The notes beneath the pieces are model-generated. The model was not told where the DNA came from, searched no databases, and worked only from the letters and a program-made list of their open reading frames with translations. A program made the translations under genes and the position numbers. From a bacterium (lineage in GTDB: Bacteria > Patescibacteriota > Gracilibacteria > JAUYGZ01): a stretch of 5,392 bases of DNA. This document shows, piece after piece, positions 1 to 5,392 of this stretch (the first letter of the stretch is position 1; every line of letters begins with the position of its first letter). Location: NCBI GenBank assembly GCA_030699855.1, contig JAUYKR010000022.1, forward strand, positions 1-5,392, written 5' to 3'.

Positions 1-2349
1 CCCAGCCGATATTTTTCCCATACCCTCACCTTTCCCCATTCCTCTTAGGAATGGCTTGGCAATATAATGGCCAACAAACTTTGTGCTGGTGATTGCTCCC
101 TTTACGGGATAACCAACCGTATCACCGATTAAATTCAGCACTCCACCAGCTAATGGATTTTCCAATCGAACAAGACTCGTGGCCGCACCAAAAGCCATCA
201 CCGGAAGGAACCCCTCCGCGTAAGAATAGAGAAATTCTTTGCAATGCATCTCCCCCTTAAAACCCGATTCGAGAATACTGGGAATTCCCAGCAAAAATTC
301 TATCGGCATGTCGAGAAACTTCTCTTTTGCCCCATCAAAGATTGACCACAGGCCGTTGACCAGGATAAAAGAAAACTTTTCCCAACCGCCATTGGTTTCA
401 AGAAATTCATGTAAGCCACCCTGAAACTGCTCGATTGGAACCTTCATTGCGCTCACCCCCACGAGCAAGCTGTGAGGATCAATCGTAAAGCGTTTGGCGG
501 CTTCAAATTGTTCAGCCTGAGTTTCCAGAGCCGGGCTGATCCCAATAGCCTGTAAATGACCAGGGTCGAGGAATGCCCCATCCTCATCTATTTTTCCCCA
601 CCAAACATAGTTATCCTGGGACAGGAGCATGATGCCAATTTTTTCCGCGCGAAAATTTATGCCCTCTATATCCCGCTGGGTCAGTTGTCCACCATCGCGA
701 ACGGCATACATCACCCGCTTCACAACTCCGATCAACTCTTTGACATCCTGACCTTCTCCGTCATAGCTGTAATCCAGATAGTCGTGAAAAGCGGTGAGTC
801 CGATGAGGTTTTCCTGCCGGATTTTCTTCTCCGGTGTAATTTCCAAGGCATCCAGTATTTTCTCTTTTACTTCACTCGCAACCTTCTCGGCTGTAATCCC
901 AAGGTCCTCAAGAGTTAATTTATCGCGTAGGCCTTTCCAAATGCGTTCCACTTCTTTTATATGCTGTTCAGGGATTTTTCCCATACCATGCTCTTCGAGA
1001 AAGGCGGAGAATTGATCCCCATATTTTTGAAGGAAGAGGTGCAACTGCCCAGGATCCTCCGGAACCTTAATTTCCGAAGCCAAAGCGAAAGCACTGATGA
1101 GCATCATCGACCTCAAGGGATGGGTGATCCCACCGACGAAGAGATTGGAAAAGGCGAGACAGCTTTTGGAAGTCATTTCGAATCCTCCCATGACCATGCT
1201 CAAATGATGGGCTCCGTAAATAACACCCAGCACTGCTAATTCCTTTTGGTGCTGCTTTACCACGCTCACGAAGGGCTTCATGGCATTTTTGAAGGGCTTC
1301 GTGTAAGCCCCAAGCGCCTCTCTGGCCGGTACCCAGCGAATGCCGTTTTCATCGACTTCCACATCGCCTTCCTTCCCCTCCCCCTTCTCATCCTCGGCGC
1401 TTATCCCCATCTTTTCGAAGATCAAATCAGCTGATTCACCCAAAACCTCTCTGGCCTTCGTATATTCACCTGCCTTTATGTGACGAATGGCCTTGATAAA
1501 TTCGAGCTTCCCAATTTTGAGAGTTCCGGCGGTGGCTTTGTAGACATCCCATATCTTATCCACACCCAGTAACTTCCAGGCGGCGAATCCGCCGCCACCT
1601 ATCACAGCTGAAAGACCCAGAAGTTTTCCCAGACCACTACCACTGACGTTGGAAAGTCCGTCGACCAGTTTTGAAAAAATTTTGTACGCCGCCAAAGCGG
1701 CGGTAATGCCCAGAATGACTTTGACGGCCGGATGGGACTTACCCCAAAATTCCTTGATACCATCCCAGAGCTCTCCGCCTTTTTCACTGACCCACTCCGG
1801 TTTTTTTGGCTCGCGTTTTTGTGCCTCTGCTGTCACGACCTCGGCGGACATATGGGCGGCCTCCGCGTTCAGGCAAAACTCAATCAGCAGATTTTGATAG
1901 CCTTCCCGCACTTCCGGATCCTCGTTTGCAGATACCGTGGACAGCAGGTCGAAGAGAGCTTTGTTCTTGGAGCGTTTTTGCAGCCTTTCTAAAAATTCCT
2001 CCACCTTCTCCCCTCCTTCTTTGAGCGGGGTTACTTTACTCAAGACCGTCTCAATCGCCAGCAGGGCCTCCAGTTCACCAAAGGCCGAGCGCAGTTTTTC
2101 CGGATTTTTACATTCCTCAGGAGATTCGAACACGGATCTCAGCCGCCCGAGATTCTCCTTTTCCTCTTTTTCACTTTCTCTCTTCAGAGCCTCGGTTTCC
2201 ATTTTGAGCTGCATATCTTCCAGATCCCGCTTGATCAGATCCTGTCGCATTTCCTGATCGAGATCGTCCAGCTCCCACAATTGAGCTCGTCCTTGTTCTG
2301 ACTCGAGCTTGGCCGCGTCCGCTGATATTTTTGGAATCTCTTTGGTCAT
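1..2349 (-). CDS. Large helical, probably membrane-associated protein of unknown function (C-terminus cut by window edge)
   Basis: I read this frame codon by codon from the ATG at 2349 to base 1 and found no stop, so 783 residues are present and the C-terminus is missing. No family is recognised. Residues 1-110 are charged and predicted helical, rich in E, K, L and Q, with no signal peptide. Hydrophobic segments follow at about 207-224 (PAVKVILGITAALAAYK), 240-262 (a Gly-rich stretch with LSAVIGGGGFAAWKLL), 369-383, 398-426 and about 712-765. These make a membrane association or insertion plausible. Residues 283-318 resemble a single TPR-like helical hairpin (HIKAGEYTKAREVL), and a Gly/Glu-rich linker lies at about 318-332. 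The start lies 10 bases after the stop of the upstream gene, which suggests one operon. No Shine-Dalgarno sequence precedes the ATG; the upstream bases read TAATCGTTTTCCC. The reading frame is certain. Function and topology are not. Confidence 0.9.
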   Translation of the reverse strand, partial: MTKEIPKISADAAKLESEQGRAQLWELDDLDQEMRQDLIKRDLEDMQLKMETEALKRESEKEEKENLGRLRSVFESPEECKNPEKLRSAFGELEALLAIETVLSKVTPLKEGGEKVEEFLERLQKRSKNKALFDLLSTVSANEDPEVREGYQNLLIEFCLNAEAAHMSAEVVTAEAQKREPKKPEWVSEKGGELWDGIKEFWGKSHPAVKVILGITAALAAYKIFSKLVDGLSNVSGSGLGKLLGLSAVIGGGGFAAWKLLGVDKIWDVYKATAGTLKIGKLEFIKAIRHIKAGEYTKAREVLGESADLIFEKMGISAEDEKGEGKEGDVEVDENGIRWVPAREALGAYTKPFKNAMKPFVSVVKQHQKELAVLGVIYGAHHLSMVMGGFEMTSKSCLAFSNLFVGGITHPLRSMMLISAFALASEIKVPEDPGQLHLFLQKYGDQFSAFLEEHGMGKIPEQHIKEVERIWKGLRDKLTLEDLGITAEKVASEVKEKILDALEITPEKKIRQENLIGLTAFHDYLDYSYDGEGQDVKELIGVVKRVMYAVRDGGQLTQRDIEGINFRAEKIGIMLLSQDNYVWWGKIDEDGAFLDPGHLQAIGISPALETQAEQFEAAKRFTIDPHSLLVGVSAMKVPIEQFQGGLHEFLETNGGWEKFSFILVNGLWSIFDGAKEKFLDMPIEFLLGIPSILESGFKGEMHCKEFLYSYAEGFLPVMAFGAATSLVRLENPLAGGVLNLIGDTVGYPVKGAITSTKFVGHYIAKPFLRGMGKGEGMGKISAG

Positions 2350-2359
2350 GGGAAAACGA

Positions 2360-2926
2360 TTACTTTGCTTTTTTAAGAATTTTCTCAGCCGACACAATCG
2401 CCTCTCTCAATTGCTTGGCCATCGCTCTCTTCGCCACCACTTCTTGAATGAGTTTTTCCCGCTTTTTCTCCGCCCATTGATTTTGGAAGGCTGATTTCTG
2501 CAGGCGTACCTCGCGGAAAAATTCCCGAAAGTCCTGTTGCTGTTCTGGGTGCTTTTGTAATGCCTTCACGAAGATCTCCTCCATCTCCGCCAGGATCAGC
2601 TCGTCGGCATAAGCCAGGAATTGCGCCATCCTTTTTGGATCCTTGAAGACCTCACCCAGCAGACGAAGCAGTTCTTTCTTTTCGGCTGGGTCCGGTTGTT
2701 TTCCATCGGCCATTGATCCCAGTTCTGCTTTAGCCACCGACTGCTCTTTCACTTTCTCGTTGAGGAGCAGAAGAGCTTCGTCGTCGTGCTCGCGCACCAG
2801 CTGGACGAGAAGACTCATTTCTTCATCGCTGGCCGCTTGGAGTTCCTTGACCAGTCGCTCCTTGCTGGATTTGTCGAGCAGGAGGCGCTGGATTTGCAGT
2901 TCGAGGAGTTGAGTGTTGTTGGCCAT
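2360..2926 (-). CDS. Small charged all-helical (coiled-coil) protein, unknown function
   Basis: This 188-residue protein begins MANNTQLLELQIQRLLLDKS and ends in TAA. Residues 4-66 form a long amphipathic helix with many Leu and alternating acidic and basic residues. A helix-breaking stretch (GKQPDP, about 75-80) follows, then further helices to a Lys-rich C-terminus (EKILKKAK). There is no signal peptide, membrane segment or Cys. I do not recognise the family; the composition suggests a cytoplasmic coiled-coil or scaffold-type protein. An in-frame TTG at 2959 would add 11 residues, but it lies inside the motif that is repeated upstream of both plus-strand small genes, so I chose the ATG at 2926. 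No Shine-Dalgarno sequence is visible before it. The gene lies 10 bases upstream of the large minus-strand gene and is divergent from the small plus-strand gene at 3031. The pairing suggests co-expression with the large protein. Confidence 0.85.
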   Translation of the reverse strand: MANNTQLLELQIQRLLLDKSSKERLVKELQAASDEEMSLLVQLVREHDDEALLLLNEKVKEQSVAKAELGSMADGKQPDPAEKKELLRLLGEVFKDPKRMAQFLAYADELILAEMEEIFVKALQKHPEQQQDFREFFREVRLQKSAFQNQWAEKKREKLIQEVVAKRAMAKQLREAIVSAEKILKKAK

Positions 2927-2950
2927 GACTGATAATGAAATATATTTTTT

Positions 2951-2967
2951 ACTTGGCAACTGGAAGG
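2951..2967 (+). promoter_or_regulatory. Conserved 17-bp upstream motif, copy 1 (candidate operator)
   Basis: ACTTGGCAACTGGAAGG matches the copy at 5222-5238 at 16 of 17 bases. Its left part is an imperfect inverted repeat centred on a G (TACTTG-G-CAACTG). It is preceded by an AT-rich tract and lies in the divergent spacer between the 188-residue gene and the 99-residue gene. The position and symmetry suggest a protein-binding site or upstream promoter element. It is too far from the candidate -10 (35 bp) to be a standard -35, although it contains TTGGCA. Confidence 0.5.
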
Positions 2968-2990
2968 ATTTTTCTTTTTCTGGAGGTATA

Positions 2991-2999
2991 TGTTATCAT
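2991..2999 (+). promoter_or_regulatory. Candidate extended -10 for the 99-residue coiled-coil gene
   Basis: TGTTATCAT fits an extended -10 (TGn plus TATCAT, 5 of 6 to TATAAT). It would start transcription at about 3006 and leave a leader of roughly 25 bases. The equivalent position in the second cassette is TGATACTAT, which keeps TGn and the final AT but is a weaker match. There is no good -35 at 16-18 bp. The alternative reading of the same bases is a conserved tiny ORF starting at 2990. Confidence 0.35.
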
Positions 3000-3030
3000 G
3001 TACATGATTTGTATTTCTTTATTGAAGATT

Positions 3031-3330
3031 ATGAGTGATCAAGCGTTTCAAAAGCAGGTGTTGGAACAGTTTGTCCAGCTCACGGTGTTTCAGCAGCAGG
3101 TTTTGGAGAGGTTTTCCAAGCTCGACGCCGATGTGTCTGAGTTGAAGACCGACGTGTCTGTGCTGAAGAGCGATGGAAAGAATCTCTATCGGCTTGTCGA
3201 AGGACTGTATGGCCACATGGAGGATGTCATCCACCAGCACAGTGTGCGAAGAAGCGAATATCTTCACCTGCGCGGCTGGGTGTCCACCCACGACGAGGAC
3301 ATTGCCCTGTTGAAGAGAAGGGCGGCCTGA
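3031..3330 (+). CDS. Small coiled-coil protein of a local paralog family (MSDQA family), copy 1
   Basis: The protein has 99 residues and ends in TGA. Hydrophobic a/d positions run nearly unbroken from V10 to V66 (for example F14, L17, V24, F28, L31, V35, L38, V42, L45, L52, V56, L59, M63, V66), which supports a long coiled coil and probable oligomerisation. Residues 6-17 and 20-31 form a 14-residue tandem repeat (FQKQVLEQF / FQQQVLERF). The C-terminal third (68-99) is His- and Arg-rich and ends LLKRRAA. No domain of known function, signal peptide or membrane segment is seen. The frame is open further upstream to 2935, with an in-frame ATG at 2998. I chose the ATG at 3031 because the paralog at 5301 has the identical ATGAGTGATCAAGC, while a one-base deletion puts a stop in its equivalent upstream frame. 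A GAAG lies only 3 bases from the ATG, so the SD is poor. A GGAGGT at 2982-2987 would suit the 2998 start, but the second copy lacks it. Confidence 0.85.
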   Translation: MSDQAFQKQVLEQFVQLTVFQQQVLERFSKLDADVSELKTDVSVLKSDGKNLYRLVEGLYGHMEDVIHQHSVRRSEYLHLRGWVSTHDEDIALLKRRAA

Positions 3331-3382
3331 TGGTGGTTCGAAGATTTGAGTGGATTGGGGCATGGGGGAAAGATAAGGCTTG

Positions 3383-5110
3383 TTAGCTGAGTTCTTCTTT
3401 TCTTTTTCCAGGGGCTGGGATTTGTCCTAGTAGGAGATCTACCGCTTTTTTGGGATTGTTTACTATCCAGTAACCTGTTACATCTCTGACTGCATTATCT
3501 CCTAGCTCATAGACAACTCTTGGAGGTCCGGCCAGCAATTCCACAGTTTTCCAATTTTTTATAAAAGCATCAGCTACGTCAAAATCTCTTCCCTGCTGAG
3601 CTTCCCACATCGCCTTTACGGCTGTAGCCATATTTACGCTTTCATCCTGATATGCCAAACGTCCCGCGATTGCTCTGAGTTGTTCCCGATGGCTTTCCAC
3701 ATACTGGGGCACGACGGCTGATATCATCATTGGGTCGTCGATACGATGATATTTAACTGCTTCACCTTTTTTTTCTTCAATTCTTGATAAGCTTCCGTAA
3801 CGACAGGAGTAGGTGTATTCGCTTCCATTTTGTAGTTTGAAAACGACATCTGGTGAATTTCTTTTTACTTCAATCTGAGTGATTGTTAAGAGGTTCGCTA
3901 CTGATTCAGTCAAACGTTCTTGCTTCACTTCTTCTCTTTCATAGAGAAAGCGGTGCACTTCTCTTGGATTATCAAGAAGGTTGAAAATCATCTGATCTCT
4001 GGATGACCCATTGAGACTGTTGAGTCGATCGATATTCTCTGAAAATCCGGCCATGATGTTAGGAGGATTTCTATCTGTTCTTATTTTTTCGTAGTTCAGA
4101 AGTGATGCTGCAATTTTTGCCTTGTCACTGCTTCGACCAATTCCAGAAGCATCAACAAATCGGGTAAGGGAATCCAGCGCCCGCTGGTTCTTCTTTAGAT
4201 ATCCGGGCACTGTCATATTCTCATCTGTTTTTACTTCTTCCCAGTTCACACCGCTTCTCTTCCAGAGCGTCATACTCGTTACACCAATAGCCCACTGCTG
4301 CCCACCTGAAACCTGATCAAAGAGTACAAGCGGATCTGATCGATCGAGGGCATAAGTTTTTATATTTTTGTACTGGGAAAGATCTCCATTCAGATTACTC
4401 CTTTCCTGTTCACTCAGATCACGACCCGTCGTTGGTTTTTTTTCTTCTTCTTTTTTCTCCGCTTCCGCCTTCTTATCAGCCGCTGCCTTGTCCCCCTCCC
4501 CCTTCTTTTTCCCCTCCGCCACCGAGTCCTCATCCAGGTTAAAATCTCCCTTCATGGCACTCATAAATTTCTTAAAAAACCTCTGCACAAAAGCGAAAAA
4601 ACCGACTTTTCCATTAATGTCCTCAGGATTATCCGTCGCCGACTCGTAGCCACTGGTAAACCTAAGAAACATGGGAAATGCCATCATGAGCTTCTCAAAC
4701 CCTTTGGCTTGTTCAAACATTTCGACCTCAATATTTTCAATTCTATCCGTATATTCATCTTCCCACTTTTTATCAAATTCATTGGCGTCTAAAATCCCCC
4801 TGGCCTTCGCGGTGAGCTCATTTATTTTTGTCTTTGCATCATCCGCCTCCTTCCCCTGCAGAGTTCCAAGTTGTAGGGCTAAACCGTGAGCCTCATCAAT
4901 ATCCGCGATCAGCTGTTTTTCCAATGCAGCCTTTTCCGCCTCAAGTGCCGGTGTGGACGCAGCATCGGCAGGAGCATCTGGAAGCTTTTCAGGCTTTGGA
5001 ACTTCAGCTGTCTTCGGAGTATCAATCCCATCAAACACAAACCGCTTGGGCAGCAGGGCTGCGCCTACCGGATCCCGGCAAAATCGCTCATAATGAGGAA
5101 ATTTTGGCAT
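3383..5110 (-). CDS. 575-residue multi-region helical protein, unknown function
   Basis: The gene runs from ATG at 5110 to TAA at 3383-3385 and I recognise no family. Residues 1-30 are basic and aromatic (MPKFPHYERFCRDPVG). A Pro/Ala-rich stretch follows at about 31-54, then an acidic coiled-coil-like helix at 55-110. Two segments could contact a membrane: 141-151 (LMMAFPMFLRF) and an aromatic, cationic amphipathic helix at 169-187 (VGFFAFVQRFFKKF). A Lys/Glu/Ala low-complexity linker spans about 200-227. Residues 230-575 look like a folded mixed domain that includes a probable beta region (VVFKLQNGSEYTYSCRYGS). There is no classical signal peptide. The start is supported by an extended -10 promoter just upstream, though no Shine-Dalgarno sequence is present (AACAAAAACCAAAAC before ATG). 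The gene converges on the 99-residue gene with a 52-bp gap and is divergent from that gene's paralog at 5301, so it sits between two copies of the small family. The C-terminal coding DNA looks more AT-rich than the genes to the left. Confidence 0.9.
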   Translation of the reverse strand: MPKFPHYERFCRDPVGAALLPKRFVFDGIDTPKTAEVPKPEKLPDAPADAASTPALEAEKAALEKQLIADIDEAHGLALQLGTLQGKEADDAKTKINELTAKARGILDANEFDKKWEDEYTDRIENIEVEMFEQAKGFEKLMMAFPMFLRFTSGYESATDNPEDINGKVGFFAFVQRFFKKFMSAMKGDFNLDEDSVAEGKKKGEGDKAAADKKAEAEKKEEEKKPTTGRDLSEQERSNLNGDLSQYKNIKTYALDRSDPLVLFDQVSGGQQWAIGVTSMTLWKRSGVNWEEVKTDENMTVPGYLKKNQRALDSLTRFVDASGIGRSSDKAKIAASLLNYEKIRTDRNPPNIMAGFSENIDRLNSLNGSSRDQMIFNLLDNPREVHRFLYEREEVKQERLTESVANLLTITQIEVKRNSPDVVFKLQNGSEYTYSCRYGSLSRIEEKKGEAVKYHRIDDPMMISAVVPQYVESHREQLRAIAGRLAYQDESVNMATAVKAMWEAQQGRDFDVADAFIKNWKTVELLAGPPRVVYELGDNAVRDVTGYWIVNNPKKAVDLLLGQIPAPGKRKEELS

Positions 5111-5133
5111 GTTTTGGTTTTTGTTATCTTCGT

Positions 5134-5162
5134 ATTATAGCAGAAAAACAGCTATTTTTGAA
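5134..5162 (-). promoter_or_regulatory. sigma70-type extended -10 promoter for the 575-residue gene
   Basis: On the minus strand, TGCTATAAT (5142 down to 5134) is a perfect TATAAT with an extended TGn. A -35-like TTCAAA (5162-5157, 4 of 6 to TTGACA) lies upstream with a 17-bp spacer. Initiation would fall near 5127, giving a leader of about 17 A-rich bases without a Shine-Dalgarno sequence. This is the best promoter match in the window. Confidence 0.7.
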
Positions 5163-5221
5163 GGCTTCGAGAAGATATCTCCCGACTTTGTCCAGAGCAG
5201 CTATTTCGATATATTATTTTC

Positions 5222-5238
5222 ACTTGGCAAGTGGAAGG
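5222..5238 (+). promoter_or_regulatory. Conserved 17-bp upstream motif, copy 2 (candidate operator)
   Basis: ACTTGGCAAGTGGAAGG differs from the copy at 2951 only at its tenth base. That difference completes the symmetry: CACTTG-G-CAAGTG at 5221-5233 is a perfect inverted repeat with 6-bp arms. It lies 79 bases before the ATG of the second small gene, compared with 80 bases in copy 1, and again has AT-rich DNA on its left. A dimeric regulator site is a reasonable guess. Confidence 0.5.
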
Positions 5239-5261
5239 CCTTCCCAGATCACCTGCTGAGA

Positions 5262-5270
5262 TGATACTAT
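5262..5270 (+). promoter_or_regulatory. Candidate extended -10 for the second small coiled-coil gene
   Basis: TGATACTAT stands at the exact position of TGTTATCAT in cassette copy 1. It keeps the TGn and the first and last bases of the hexamer but matches TATAAT at only 4 of 6. Support comes from position in the repeat more than from the sequence match. Confidence 0.25.
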
Positions 5271-5300
5271 GTACATGATTTGTATTTTTTATTGAAGATT

Positions 5301-5392
5301 ATGAGTGATCAAGCACTACAGCAAGTTTTAGGCAGACTTTCGGGGTTTGAAAAAGTAGTTTTGGAGAAGTTCGCCAAGTCCGACGCAGTACA
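5301..5392 (+). CDS. Small coiled-coil protein of the MSDQA family, copy 2 (3' end beyond window)
   Basis: The frame is open from ATG at 5301 to the window edge and gives 30 complete codons: MSDQALQQVLGRLSGF, then EKVVLEKFAKSDAV. It aligns with the 99-residue protein at 3031: MSDQA is identical, and VLEKFAKSDA corresponds to VLERFSKLDA. It is 4 residues shorter between these blocks, so the 14-residue tandem repeat of copy 1 is not preserved. At DNA level, 5358-5388 matches 3100-3130 at 25 of 31 bases. The start is firm because the next upstream in-frame reading from ATG 5269 is in another frame and stops at TGA 5293-5295. The same coiled-coil role is expected, and the rest of the protein is not visible. 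Confidence 0.8.
   Translation, partial: MSDQALQQVLGRLSGFEKVVLEKFAKSDAV

Larger units (their letters stand above)
2951..3044 (+). repeat. Upstream/leader cassette repeat, copy 1
   Basis: This is the direct-repeat partner of 5222-5314. It has three parts: the 17-bp motif (16/17 identical), a diverged spacer of 23 bases in both copies, and a conserved block. The conserved block includes 2998-3044, which differs from its partner only by one extra C in a T-run at 3017. The identity runs into the first five codons (MSDQA) and then stops being continuous. Copy 1 also contains a perfect 12-bp palindrome, TCATGTACATGA, at 2996-3007. The constant spacing with a diverged middle suggests the two ends are under constraint, which is different from a simple recent duplication. 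Confidence 0.85.
5222..5314 (+). repeat. Upstream/leader cassette repeat, copy 2
   Basis: This is the partner of 2951-3044. The 17-bp motif, the 23-base spacer length and the block at 5269-5314 are retained. The last of these is 46 bases and lacks only one C relative to copy 1. The spacer sequence itself (5239-5260) is unrelated to that of copy 1 and lacks its GGAGGT. The 12-bp palindrome of copy 1 is reduced here to ATGTACAT with flanks (CTATGTACATGA, 5267-5278). Confidence 0.85.

Noticed and set aside
1732..2257. Plus-strand frames opposite the large minus-strand gene
   Set aside because: They are Ser/Phe/Arg-rich mirror translations of a continuous 783-codon minus frame and have no initiation signals.
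2927..2959. N-terminal extension of the 188-residue protein from TTG at 2959
   Set aside because: The TTG falls inside the 17-bp motif repeated at 5222, so these bases are better explained as a regulatory site. ATG 2926 is a stronger start codon.
2935..3030. N-terminal extension (32 residues) of the 99-residue protein
   Set aside because: The paralogous copy has a stop in the equivalent frame, and the extension lies over the repeated control region. The hydrophobic look comes from AT-rich non-coding DNA.
2360..3330. Toxin-antitoxin pair
   Set aside because: The two small genes are divergent and neither shows a toxin fold, catalytic residues or a DNA-binding motif.
3019..3363. 114-residue minus-strand frame opposite the 99-residue gene
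   Set aside because: It is the complement of the heptad-repeat coding sequence, has irregular composition, and is not supported by the paralog alignment.
3331..3382. Terminator between the convergent genes
   Set aside because: I looked for a GC-rich stem followed by a T-run on either strand and saw none; the T-rich stretch at 3390-3410 has no hairpin before it.
4430..4515. Pyrimidine-rich tract as a structural (triplex) element
   Set aside because: It is the template of the Lys/Glu-rich linker codons (AAA, AAG, GAA, GAG), which explains it fully.
5149..5206. 9-bp direct repeat CAGCTATTT at 5149-5157 and 5198-5206
   Set aside because: It is short, not extended by flanking similarity and absent from the other cassette, so chance is sufficient.
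4828..5259. 143-residue plus-strand frame crossing the start and promoter of the 575-residue gene
   Set aside because: It overlaps a well-supported gene, a good promoter and the repeat motif, and its composition shows no protein-like pattern.

Overview
The window is bacterial chromosomal DNA that encodes only proteins I cannot assign to a named family. It has no tRNA, rRNA, CRISPR array, transposase or recognisable metabolic gene. Gene starts are unusual: none of the four complete or partial minus/plus starts has a well-spaced Shine-Dalgarno sequence, and the short leaders are A/T-rich. One start has a good sigma70-type extended -10. The standard genetic code fits, with TGA and TAA both used as stops. 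Weak SD use and large lineage-specific helical proteins would suit a poorly characterised lineage such as a candidate-phylum (Patescibacteria/CPR) bacterium. That placement is inference and not shown by any marker gene here.

Layout. Bases 1-2349 (minus) hold the first 783 codons of a large protein whose C-terminus lies beyond the left edge. It has a charged helical N-terminus followed by several hydrophobic segments. Ten bases upstream of its start lies the end of a 188-residue, highly charged, all-helical protein (2360-2926, minus); the two probably form an operon. Across a divergent spacer, a 99-residue coiled-coil protein runs on plus (3031-3330). It converges, with a 52-bp gap, on a 575-residue minus-strand protein (3383-5110). 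That protein has a proline-rich and coiled-coil N-terminal region, an aromatic/cationic segment, a Lys/Glu linker and a mixed C-terminal domain. Its promoter sits in the next divergent spacer, and beyond that (5301 to the right edge) a second member of the 99-residue family begins on plus.

The clearest structural signal is that the two small plus-strand genes share a duplicated upstream cassette: a 17-bp motif containing an inverted repeat, a diverged 23-bp spacer of identical length, and a 47-bp leader running into the identical first codons (MSDQA). The window therefore looks like repeated modules in which a conserved small coiled-coil gene with its own control region faces a variable, minus-strand gene for a large helical protein. 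How the products work together cannot be read from the sequence. A multi-copy small coiled-coil partner for each large protein is a hypothesis only.
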